Part shown: positions 1 to 7,870 of the stretch, piece by piece
Numbering within the stretch: position 1 is the stretch's first letter
Layout: each line of letters opens with the position of its first letter
Assembly: GCA_018699735.1 (NCBI GenBank)
Contig: JABIRP010000024.1
Span: 1-51,579 of the forward strand
Direction: 5' to 3'
Length of the DNA stretch: 51,579 nt
Source: Rhodospirillaceae bacterium
GTDB taxonomy: Bacteria; Pseudomonadota; Alphaproteobacteria; Thalassobaculales; Thalassobaculaceae
Program-made: the position numbers and the translations under genes
Notes under the pieces: generated by a model
The model's database searches: none
The model's input: only the letters and a program-made list of their open reading frames with translations
What the model was told of the DNA's origin: nothing

Positions 1-35
1 AAAGGCGCGCATCGGAATATCTCTCGGATCGGCGT

Positions 36-1319
36 TTAGGTGGCCGACGTGATTGCGCGCTTTAATTCCGCAGCGTCGGTTTGAGCGCCGGTGAGATCAC
101 AGTCTGTTAGAATAGTACCGCGAAGTTTAGCGCCGGTCAGGTCCGCATTCCCGAGGTTGGCGCCCTTCAAATTGGCACCACTCAGATCGGCGTCGCGAAG
201 GATGGCGCCAAAAAGATCAGCGCGCCAAGTCCGCCCGGTTGGGGTTCCTTGGGCGTCTCGGAGCTCAACCACAGCCAACTCAGCGCCGTTCAATCTGGCG
301 CCCGTCAGATCCGCCCCGGAGAATACGACACCATCAAGTACCGCATCGCGAAGGTCCGCGCGTGTCAGGTTAGCCCCAGACAAATCCGACATGACCAACT
401 CGATCCGCCTCAAGGTGGCTTCGACAAGGACCGCTTCACGCAAATCCGCGCCGGAAAGATTAACTTCGGTCAGATCGATGTTCGAGAGGTCTACTTTCGC
501 GAGCTGTGCCCGCTTCCCGCCACGGCCTTGTTCGCGGATCCAAACCTCATGTTCTGTAAGGACACTCCGAATTCCGCGAGTGACATCGCCGTCGGGTGAA
601 ACCAAATTGGAACCCGACAGGTCCGCGCCCGACAGATCGACATTCAACAACGAAACACCCTGCAGGTTTGAGCGGAGCAATTTGGTGTTTCGCAACGTCA
701 CGCCTGTCATATTGGCGCCGACCATTTCGGCACCGATGATCCGTGCGTCGGTCAAATTGGCGCCCGAAAGATCGGCACCTTTCAAGTTGGCGCCTTCCAG
801 ATTGACCCCAGCCAGATTGGCGCCGCAAAGCAGAGTGTTCTCCAGATTGGCACCGACCATACTAGAGCGTGAGAGATCCGTGCCAGAGAGGTTGGCATTG
901 TCCATCTCGACCTCATCCATTTCGGATTGGCTGAGATTGGATCGGATATGCATTGGGCTGGCTCCGGGGTTATCGCTCACAAAAGCGCCGCCCCGCAGAT
1001 CGGCTTCTTTTAGGACCGCACCGGCCAAATTCGCATTTCGGATCGATGCGCCCCGCAAATCCGCCCGCGTCATGATCGAGTCCCGCAGCTCCGCGCCATC
1101 GAGATTTGCGCAAAACATATCCGCGTAACTGAGATCGGTTGCGGTTAACAGGCTGCCGCTGAGATTGGTTCCAGACAACCTGACCGACTGCAAATTCAGC
1201 CGAGACAACTGAAAACCGGATAGATCAAAGCCAGATAAATCCGCACGTTCGCCGCCGGATTTGCGTTGCAACCAGCCTTCGTGCTTGGCGATAACTTCGA
1301 GGACTTGCTCCGGCGTCAT
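36..1319 (-). CDS. Pentapeptide-repeat protein (paralogue 1)
   Basis: This 427-residue protein is built almost entirely of A(D/N)LxX pentapeptide repeats, such as ADLSGANLKGANLGNADLTG near the C-terminus. The family folds as a right-handed quadrilateral beta-helix. No signal peptide is visible, so it is probably cytoplasmic. Two non-repeat segments with the same pattern, H-E-x-W followed by a Gly-rich RAxL, sit at about residues 13-27 and about 252-270, each just before a repeat block. The protein therefore looks like two tandem units. A paralogue with the same plan is encoded at 1961-3205. Function is unknown: some pentapeptide proteins mimic DNA and protect gyrase, but nothing here shows that. 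The start is the ATG at 1317-1319 and the TAA stop lies at 36-38. Confidence 0.9.
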   Translation of the reverse strand: MTPEQVLEVIAKHEGWLQRKSGGERADLSGFDLSGFQLSRLNLQSVRLSGTNLSGSLLTATDLSYADMFCANLDGAELRDSIMTRADLRGASIRNANLAGAVLKEADLRGGAFVSDNPGASPMHIRSNLSQSEMDEVEMDNANLSGTDLSRSSMVGANLENTLLCGANLAGVNLEGANLKGADLSGANLTDARIIGAEMVGANMTGVTLRNTKLLRSNLQGVSLLNVDLSGADLSGSNLVSPDGDVTRGIRSVLTEHEVWIREQGRGGKRAQLAKVDLSNIDLTEVNLSGADLREAVLVEATLRRIELVMSDLSGANLTRADLRDAVLDGVVFSGADLTGARLNGAELAVVELRDAQGTPTGRTWRADLFGAILRDADLSGANLKGANLGNADLTGAKLRGTILTDCDLTGAQTDAAELKRAITSAT

Positions 1320-1417
1320 GCTGAAACCCGATTGACGCGCCGAGAACTTGCGCCCGGAGTTTGTCGCGGCGACGCGGATGAGATGAAAACGACCGGGAAT
1401 TTAATTTTCATATGCCT

Positions 1418-1789
1418 TTACCAACCGTCTACGACAACGCGTAGGATCTTGGTCTGAGTTGGTTTCGCAGCGTAGAAATGCTGATCCAGACGCATCTTAA
1501 ATCCAAGCTGCCGGCATCGGGATTCAAACTGTCGATATCCCTCACACCCTTCCAAGGCTTCGGTGTCCAAATCATGCGCGGAGATCACAAAGTCTCGCAG
1601 TGGTTCCCCATTCCGATCCATCAGCGAATAGGCGATGAAGCCACCTCCAGGAACACCGGATGCATCGTCTCGGTTGGCTGTCACGTCGCCTTCTATTTTT
1701 GCGACCAGATCCACCAACTGGTGGCTGATGTGAGACAGCATGGCCTGGCGCGAGGCGTCCGGTTTCGCCTGATCTGAATTTGGGACCAT
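1418..1789 (-). CDS. Small hypothetical protein between the two pentapeptide genes
   Basis: This 123-residue protein belongs to no family I recognise. It is soluble-looking, with no signal peptide or membrane segment. An N-terminal helical stretch (about residues 13-38, SHISHQLVDLVAKIEG) is followed by a mixed alpha/beta part with a GGGF turn and a C-terminal hydrophobic strand (ILRVVVDGW). It lies between and co-directional with two pentapeptide-repeat genes, roughly 100 bp from the downstream one and 170 bp from the upstream one, so a shared transcript is possible. A 99-residue open frame on the opposite strand covers most of it but has poor protein character, so I favour the minus-strand frame. 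Confidence 0.6.
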   Translation of the reverse strand: MVPNSDQAKPDASRQAMLSHISHQLVDLVAKIEGDVTANRDDASGVPGGGFIAYSLMDRNGEPLRDFVISAHDLDTEALEGCEGYRQFESRCRQLGFKMRLDQHFYAAKPTQTKILRVVVDGW

Positions 1790-1960
1790 TCTTTTTACCT
1801 AGCCAATAATCCGAATCTCAAAATAGCTGACAATTTTTGCGGCTTCCGCAAGCATACAGCCTACATCGCAACGATTGCACTATTGAAGTGTTATCGCAGC
1901 AAAGGTTTTTAAATCTAACCCGTATCGACGATTTTTTAAACAGGTCAACGGATAAACGCG

Positions 1961-3205
1961 TCAGTCGCCATCGGTTTTAGCTATGTCCAGCTGCTTCATT
2001 TCGACGATCGTATCGGTCATGTTGCAGCCGGTCAGGTCCGTGCCGGTTAAGTCTGCGCCGGAAAGATCGGCGCTAGAAAGATTGGCGCCGCGCAGATCCG
2101 CATTGCTCAATTGTGCTGACTTCAGTTTGACGCCCGATAGATTTGCCGGCCACATTCGGCCGGTTGGATTTCCTTTTTGATCCTTCAGATCTACCGGACA
2201 GATCCTAGCCTTGGTTAAGTTGGCCTCTTCTAAGTTCGCATTTCCGAAATTGATGCCTTCCAAAACAGCTTCGGTGAGATTGGCACCCTTCATGTTGGTC
2301 CCGGACAAATCGGACATCACCAGGAGAGTTTCGCTGAGATTGGCTCCCTCAAGATTGCTTCCGTGCAAATCAGCCCCGGATAGATTCACCCCGGCAAAAT
2401 CCATGTGATTGAGGTCGGCGTTGACCAGAATGGCGCGTTCGCCTCTCCCGCCATCTTCTCGGACCCAGACGTAGTGCTGATTGAGCACATCTCGAATTTC
2501 CTGAGGGACGTCGTCTTCGTCGCGCGTCATATTTGCGCCGGTCAGGTTGGCCGCACCCAAATCGCAATTCTTGACGTTGGCACCATTCAGATTTGCGTGC
2601 TTGAGCACCGTATTGTCCATCAACGCACCCTGCAGGTTGGCACCTTCAAGGTTGGCTCCACTCATATCTGTGTCGGCGAGTATGCACCCAGACAGATCGG
2701 CTCCGGTCAAATTGGCGCCCTTAAGATTGACACCGGATAAATTACAGCCGGCCATGTTGGCGTTGTTCAGCAGTGAGTTCTGCATCGCCGAATTGGAAAG
2801 GTCGGCTCCCTCTTCATTATTCGCCGGGCCTTCGTTTCTACCGTCTTCGTCTTCGGTGCCGAACATCAAAGAGCCGCCGCGCAGATCAATACCCCGCAGA
2901 TTGGCGCCATTCAGATTAACATTGCGCAGGCTGGCCCCCCGCAAGTCGGCGTTTTCCAAATTGGCTGATTTCAAGTCAGCGCCATCGAGTTTAGCGCAGA
3001 AAAGATCGGATTCTCTGAGATCGGCGCCGATGAGAATGGCGCGTGACAGATCCGTGCCCGACAGCTTCGCGGACCGCAGGTTGGCCTTGGACAACGTGTA
3101 ACCTGACAGAACTTCGCGGGAAAGATTGGCGCGCGAACCGCCCGAGCCTCTCGTCAGCCAAGCTTCGTGGTCATCCAGTATTTGGACTATTTCCTGTGGT
3201 GTCAT
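1961..3205 (-). CDS. Pentapeptide-repeat protein (paralogue 2)
   Basis: This 414-residue protein is a paralogue of the one encoded at 36-1319. It has the same opening (MTPQEIVQILDDHEAWLTRG), the same Gly-rich RAxL linker, long runs of A(D/N)LxX pentapeptides, and a second H-x-x-W-V-R-E-x-G-G segment at about residues 243-260 that begins a second repeat block. A short acidic insert rich in Glu and Asn (about residues 118-135) interrupts the first solenoid. There is no export signal. Conservation of the split plan between the two copies suggests the HExW segment is a functional cap or interface. Biological role is unknown. The start is ATG at 3203-3205. The 148 bp between this gene and the RND gene at 3354 holds nothing I can identify. 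Confidence 0.9.
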   Translation of the reverse strand: MTPQEIVQILDDHEAWLTRGSGGSRANLSREVLSGYTLSKANLRSAKLSGTDLSRAILIGADLRESDLFCAKLDGADLKSANLENADLRGASLRNVNLNGANLRGIDLRGGSLMFGTEDEDGRNEGPANNEEGADLSNSAMQNSLLNNANMAGCNLSGVNLKGANLTGADLSGCILADTDMSGANLEGANLQGALMDNTVLKHANLNGANVKNCDLGAANLTGANMTRDEDDVPQEIRDVLNQHYVWVREDGGRGERAILVNADLNHMDFAGVNLSGADLHGSNLEGANLSETLLVMSDLSGTNMKGANLTEAVLEGINFGNANLEEANLTKARICPVDLKDQKGNPTGRMWPANLSGVKLKSAQLSNADLRGANLSSADLSGADLTGTDLTGCNMTDTIVEMKQLDIAKTDGD

Positions 3206-3353
3206 ATCGGATGTAAAACTCTGCTTAAATCTTGCTGTCGGAAGCGACTTCCCCTTTTCGCAGAGCGGTACAATAGACGTTGTGTGTATCGCTGCAAGAA
3301 GTAAGCGGTCGATTCGCTTCTGTCGTGAATTTGTATCTCCTGGATTCTTAACT

Positions 3354-6300
3354 CTATTCGGCGGGTTGGCTGGCTTTGTTGGCTTTCTCGGCGGCGCGGG
3401 CAGCCATGCGCTTGCCTTCGATCGCTGACAGGAAGAGCACCAACAGTGGCGGGATCACGGTTAGCGTAAGCACTGCTGACAACGAGAGGCCACCGATCAC
3501 AACCGAACCCAGGCCCCGATACAGTTCCGAGCCGGCTCCAGGAAAGACCACCAAAGGCAGCATGCCCAACACACTGGTGAGGGTAGACATGAATATCGGG
3601 CGGATCCGGTTCCGGGTTGCCTCCAGGATTGCATCGGTCGGGTCCATGTTGTCACTGCGCAAATGGTGAAGGGTCTGATGCACCAGAAGGATCGCATTAT
3701 TGACCACAATTCCGATCAAGATGACGAAACCGAGCAGTGTCAACATGTCCAGGTTTTGCGGATAGGCCTGATTTAGAACTCCGAGACCGATTACCCCGCC
3801 GGCGGTTGCCAGGGGTACCGAGAGCACGATGATCAATGGATAAAAGAAGCTCTCGAACAGCACGGCCATGACCAGGTAGACGATTACCAGTGCCATGATC
3901 AGGTTGAGAACCATCTCATTCCAGGTTTGGGTCAGTTTGTCTGCGGTTCCCGACATACGCATCAAGGTGCCCCGCGGCACCCCTTCGGCGGTCAGTGGAT
4001 CGATAACCTGTGATTTAACCGTCTGCATTGCGGCTTCCAGCGGCATTGAGGAGGGCGGGCTGATCACCAGGGTGACCGTTCGCAAACGCTCGCTGTGGCG
4101 GATTTCTGTCGGGCCCGAGGTCACCTCAATTCTGGCGAGTGAACTCGCTGGAACAATGGTGCCGGACCCAGTGACAACCGGCAGATCGCTAATCCCCTGG
4201 GTGCTCTTCACGTGATTGGTAGGGCCGCGCAAGGTCAGGTCGATGCGTTCGCCGTCGACAGTGATCTCAGCGATCCTGAGGCCATCGTTAAAGGCGTCGA
4301 TCGTTTGCCCGAGATCCCGGGCTGTTATGCCGTTATCCGCAAGCGCTGTCCGATCGGGTACCACCCGTACCTCGGGCGAGCCGAGCGTGAGTGAGGGGCG
4401 CGGCCGGACTTGCGTGCCCTGCTCGCGCGGCAGGGTCTTGCTGATCTTGCCAAAAGCGCGTTGCGCCACATCTATAATTTCCTCCAGCGAGCCGCCGGAG
4501 ATATCGAGATCGATTGAGCGGGTGCCGCCAATGCCGCGCCCGAACAGAGAGGTTTGCCGAAAGAAGGAGATGATCGAGGGTTCGGTGAACAGAGATCGTC
4601 GCAGCACCGGGATCAACTCTCCGACCCTCGAACTGTCGGCTGCTTGTGCTCCGATGATGGTGTTGGCGCGAAACGCGACGAAAAAGAACCGGGCAATGGT
4701 CGGGGTTCCGTCTTCGGCCGCCATCCGGGTTCCATCTGGGTCCCAAAGCGCGCTTGTCGCTTTTTCGATCTTGGCGGCGATTTCGGTCATGGTGTCCAGA
4801 TTGTAGCCAGGCGGCGGTTGGACATATCCGATGATCAGGTTGCGGTTGCCATTCGGCAGATAGTCGAGCTTCGGCAAAAAGAGCCAGGTCGCGGTACCAG
4901 CGGCGCCGGTGACCAATGCGACCATAAGCACGGCCAGGCTCCGGCGGCCTGCTACGGCGCGTGTCAGCCGCATCACAGTATTGCTGAACGCGCGTGCGAA
5001 ATGATCAACGCCGGGGATGCTCCGTCCGCCTTCGACACCGGCGCCGCGGATCGTGCCGGAAAGTAGCCGGCTCGAGAGCGCCGGGATCACCGTTACTGAC
5101 ACCAGAAGCGACAACAAAACCGATACCGAAATTGCGACCGCGATATCCCTGAACAGCTGTCCAATCTCAAGCTGCATAACCAGGATCGGGATGAACACCA
5201 TGACCGTCGTCAACGCCGAAACCAGCACGGCCCCCCAAACCTGAGAGGCACCCATGAAAGCCGCCTCGTGGACGCTCTTTCCCTCCTGGCGCAGTCGGTA
5301 GATGTTTTCCAGCACCACGATCGCAGCATCCACGACCATGCCGACGGCGAAGGCAATTCCGGCGAGCGAGATCACGTTGATCGACCGCCCGAGTGCAGCC
5401 ATGGCGACGAACGAGCCGATAACCGAGACCGGAATTGCGATTGAAATCACCAGGGTTGCGGACCCACTGCGCAAGAAAAGCATAAGCAGGCCAGCCGCCA
5501 GCAGGCCGCCGATCCAGATGTTCTGTTGCACCAGATCGATGGCTGAATTGATGTAGGTGGTCTCGTCATACACTTGAACCAGGGTCAGGCCCCGATCAAC
5601 CAGGTACTCGCGGTTAATCTCGTCAACAGCCTCACGAACACCGGCCATGGTTTCGATCACGTTGGCGCCGGTCTCTCGGTAGACCGGATGCGCCATTGCC
5701 GCCTTCCCGAACATCCGAAGCCGAGATGTCGGCTCCTTGTAGCTGAAACCCACATCGGCCACATCGGCGACGGTAACACGAGCGACCCGGCCGGTTTCCG
5801 GATCCTGAATTGATCGCAAGACGACATTTCGAACCGACGCGATGGACTCGAAATCTCCGACCGTCCTGACCACGTAGCGGCGCTTCCCTTCCTCGACAGC
5901 ACCGGCCGAGATCGAGGCGTTCTCCACCCGCAGTTTTGCCGCCACCAGAGGAATTGTCAGCCCGTATCGGGCCAATCTTTCCGGGTCGACGATGACTTGC
6001 ATTTCACGCTCGGCGCCGCCGTAAATGCGGACCTCGGTAACTCCTTTAACCCGCTCGATCCGGTCCTTTATCACGTCTTCGGCGAGGTCGTGATAGGTGT
6101 GGATCGGTGTTTCGTTGCCTGGGATGCGCTGGGTGATCAACCAGGCGATAGCGTTATCTTCAGAGCCGGCGGTATTGAGTGTCGGCTCGTCGACCTCTTC
6201 TGGATACCCACCAACCCGGTCAAGACGATTGGCAACCAGGAGCAAGGCCTTGTCCATGTCCTGGCCAACCGAAAATTCGAGCGTGACCCGAGCTCGTCCG

Positions 6301-6557
6301 GTCTCGGCGCGACTGACGACTGTCTGCAGCCCTTCAACGCCGCGGAGTTCCTCTTCCTGACGGTTGACGATTTCCCGTTCAACTTCGGCCGGCGCAGCGC
6401 CATACCAGTTGGTCGTGATGGTGATCACTGGGCGGTTCACATCGGGTGTCAATTGGATCGGGATTGCCTGTAAGGCGACGACGCCAAACATAACGACCAT
6501 CAGCACCGCCGCGATGACGGCAATCGGTCGCTCGATCGATGCCCGGATGATATTCAC
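3354..6557 (-). CDS. RND-family efflux pump, inner-membrane permease
   Basis: This 1067-residue protein has the length and layout of an AcrB/HAE1-type permease, which exports substrates using the proton gradient as a trimer in the inner membrane. TM1 is at the N-terminus (IERPIAVIAAVLMVVMFGVV). Two large periplasmic loops follow TM1 and TM7, and the second half repeats the first. In TM4 the motif is G-M-V-V-D-A-A-I-V-V-L-E-N, so the first proton-relay Asp is kept and the second is Ala. In TM10 the motif is G-I-V-V-N-N-A-I-L-L-V, with Asn where AcrB has Lys. Both are usual for RND subgroups outside AcrB itself. The gene starts with GTG at 6557 and overlaps the adaptor stop as GTGA. No outer-membrane channel gene is in the window. 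Substrate is unknown. Confidence 0.95.
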   Translation of the reverse strand: MNIIRASIERPIAVIAAVLMVVMFGVVALQAIPIQLTPDVNRPVITITTNWYGAAPAEVEREIVNRQEEELRGVEGLQTVVSRAETGRARVTLEFSVGQDMDKALLLVANRLDRVGGYPEEVDEPTLNTAGSEDNAIAWLITQRIPGNETPIHTYHDLAEDVIKDRIERVKGVTEVRIYGGAEREMQVIVDPERLARYGLTIPLVAAKLRVENASISAGAVEEGKRRYVVRTVGDFESIASVRNVVLRSIQDPETGRVARVTVADVADVGFSYKEPTSRLRMFGKAAMAHPVYRETGANVIETMAGVREAVDEINREYLVDRGLTLVQVYDETTYINSAIDLVQQNIWIGGLLAAGLLMLFLRSGSATLVISIAIPVSVIGSFVAMAALGRSINVISLAGIAFAVGMVVDAAIVVLENIYRLRQEGKSVHEAAFMGASQVWGAVLVSALTTVMVFIPILVMQLEIGQLFRDIAVAISVSVLLSLLVSVTVIPALSSRLLSGTIRGAGVEGGRSIPGVDHFARAFSNTVMRLTRAVAGRRSLAVLMVALVTGAAGTATWLFLPKLDYLPNGNRNLIIGYVQPPPGYNLDTMTEIAAKIEKATSALWDPDGTRMAAEDGTPTIARFFFVAFRANTIIGAQAADSSRVGELIPVLRRSLFTEPSIISFFRQTSLFGRGIGGTRSIDLDISGGSLEEIIDVAQRAFGKISKTLPREQGTQVRPRPSLTLGSPEVRVVPDRTALADNGITARDLGQTIDAFNDGLRIAEITVDGERIDLTLRGPTNHVKSTQGISDLPVVTGSGTIVPASSLARIEVTSGPTEIRHSERLRTVTLVISPPSSMPLEAAMQTVKSQVIDPLTAEGVPRGTLMRMSGTADKLTQTWNEMVLNLIMALVIVYLVMAVLFESFFYPLIIVLSVPLATAGGVIGLGVLNQAYPQNLDMLTLLGFVILIGIVVNNAILLVHQTLHHLRSDNMDPTDAILEATRNRIRPIFMSTLTSVLGMLPLVVFPGAGSELYRGLGSVVIGGLSLSAVLTLTVIPPLLVLFLSAIEGKRMAARAAEKANKASQPAE

Positions 6558-7702
6558 GACCCACCCGCCTTAATCGGTTTTACTGCTTGTCCCGGCCGTA
6601 GGCGTTCATTGCCGCGGACCACAACTGTTTCGCCGGCTTTCAGCCCTTTCAGAATTTCGAATCGGGCACCGGCGGCCTCACCCAGGGTAACCGGTCGCGG
6701 TTGGACTTTTCCGTCGGTCACGACGAAGACCAAGTGTCGACCCTTGCGGGCCAGGACGGCGTCTTTATGCACTGTCACAACCGAGCGTTTGTCGCCGATC
6801 GGTATCAAGATCGAGACAGATTGGTTCTCCGCTATGTGATCGTCCTGTTTGGATAGGTCGGGTGAAAACCGAACTGCTCGGGTGCGGGTTCGGGTATTTT
6901 CTGCCGGTATTACAGCGCGCACCGAGGCATTAACTTGGAACCCGCCATGCAGAGTTGCAACAACCATACTGCCCTGGACCAGCCCGGCAATCCGGCCCAC
7001 CGGAATATCAGCCTCGATTTCCAACTCGCGATCATTCAAGAGCGTGACGATCGGATCACCTGCGCGCACGTAATTTCCGCTTAAGGTATGCCGCGCCGTG
7101 ACGACGCCGGGGTAGGGCGCGCGGATGGTCGTATCTTTCAGGGCGATGTCGGCAAGTTCAAGATTGGCGTTGGCTTTCGCAAGTTCCGCCTCGGCTTCCA
7201 AGAGCGCGCTGTTGGCAACCTCCAGATCGCGTTCGGCGTCATCCTGCCGGTCCTGGCGGAAAGCGTTCGACCCTTTCAGAGCCGAGATCCGCTTCAGGGC
7301 CTGCTGATACTTGGCGAGGGTCGCGCCGTCGCGCCCAATGCGGGCCGCCGCCCTTTTTGCTTCCGCGACGCGTAGGGTTCGTTGGCTGCGCAAGCGGTCA
7401 TCCGAAAGCCTGGCCAGGACCGCACCGCGCTTTACCCGGTCGCCGATCTGGACAGGCATCTTGGCGACGCGTTCGGCGATGCGGGTGGCGACGACGCCGC
7501 TTTCTCTCGCCACGAACCGGCCAAGCACAGGTGTCGTTTGCGCTAGAATCTCCGAGCGCACCATGTCGACACCAACCGGGCTTGCCTTCTGCGCCGACGC
7601 TGGTTGGGCAACGAACAGGGTTGCGCCCAAAAGCAAGGCGGATGCGGTCAGGTTTAATCGCCGCAGGGAAATGCGTTGCGATCGAATTTTCGCGAAACTC
7701 AT
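6554..7702 (-). CDS. RND efflux periplasmic adaptor (membrane fusion protein)
   Basis: This 382-residue periplasmic adaptor links the pump at 3354-6557 to an outer-membrane channel. I place the start at the ATG at 7702 because GGAG lies six bases upstream and the protein then opens with a textbook signal peptide (basic RSQRISLRRLN, hydrophobic LTASALLLGATLFVA, cleavage after ASA). An ATG at 7717 is an alternative, and a longer open frame to 8146 is non-coding in character. Next come a split lipoyl/barrel-sandwich domain (VVATRIAERVAKMPVQIGDRV, later IRAPYPGVVTARHTLSGNYV), a coiled-coil hairpin rich in Ala, Glu and Lys between them, and a beta-barrel plus membrane-proximal domain to the end. 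Gene order adaptor then permease with an overlapping junction indicates one operon. Confidence 0.93.
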   Translation of the reverse strand: MSFAKIRSQRISLRRLNLTASALLLGATLFVAQPASAQKASPVGVDMVRSEILAQTTPVLGRFVARESGVVATRIAERVAKMPVQIGDRVKRGAVLARLSDDRLRSQRTLRVAEAKRAAARIGRDGATLAKYQQALKRISALKGSNAFRQDRQDDAERDLEVANSALLEAEAELAKANANLELADIALKDTTIRAPYPGVVTARHTLSGNYVRAGDPIVTLLNDRELEIEADIPVGRIAGLVQGSMVVATLHGGFQVNASVRAVIPAENTRTRTRAVRFSPDLSKQDDHIAENQSVSILIPIGDKRSVVTVHKDAVLARKGRHLVFVVTDGKVQPRPVTLGEAAGARFEILKGLKAGETVVVRGNERLRPGQAVKPIKAGGS

Positions 7703-7800
7703 CGCGGTCTCCAGCATGAAAAAGGTGGCATATAACAGGTTGAAATGTCGTGTTGTGCAAGTCCCGATCTCGCGAGCGGTTGGTGATTTAACTCCAAAGC

Positions 7801-7828
7801 ACATATGGGACTGGTTTGGCCCATGTGT
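7801..7828. promoter_or_regulatory. Imperfect palindrome in the divergent efflux/methyltransferase promoter region
   Basis: Positions 7801-7809 (acatatggg) and 7820-7828 (cccatgtgt) are 9-base inverted repeats with one mismatch and a 10-base spacer. They sit in the 168 bp between the divergent RND adaptor (start 7702) and the methyltransferase fusion (start 7871). The place and symmetry fit an operator for a dimeric repressor. No regulator gene is adjacent, so the binding protein is unknown. Confidence 0.35.
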
Positions 7829-7870
7829 TAGACCGGCCGCAAACACGCGCCACAAGCACAGGGAGGAACG

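Noticed and set aside
91-1128. Long plus-strand open frame opposite the first pentapeptide gene, rich in RSAPxRLAP
   Set aside because: It is the mirror of the repeat codons of the minus-strand gene; the low-complexity Arg/Ser/Ala product has no independent protein character.
1837-1851. Perfect 6-bp hairpin TTGCGG-CTT-CCGCAA
   Set aside because: It is not followed by a T-run in the direction of either flanking gene, so I cannot call a terminator; it may be chance.
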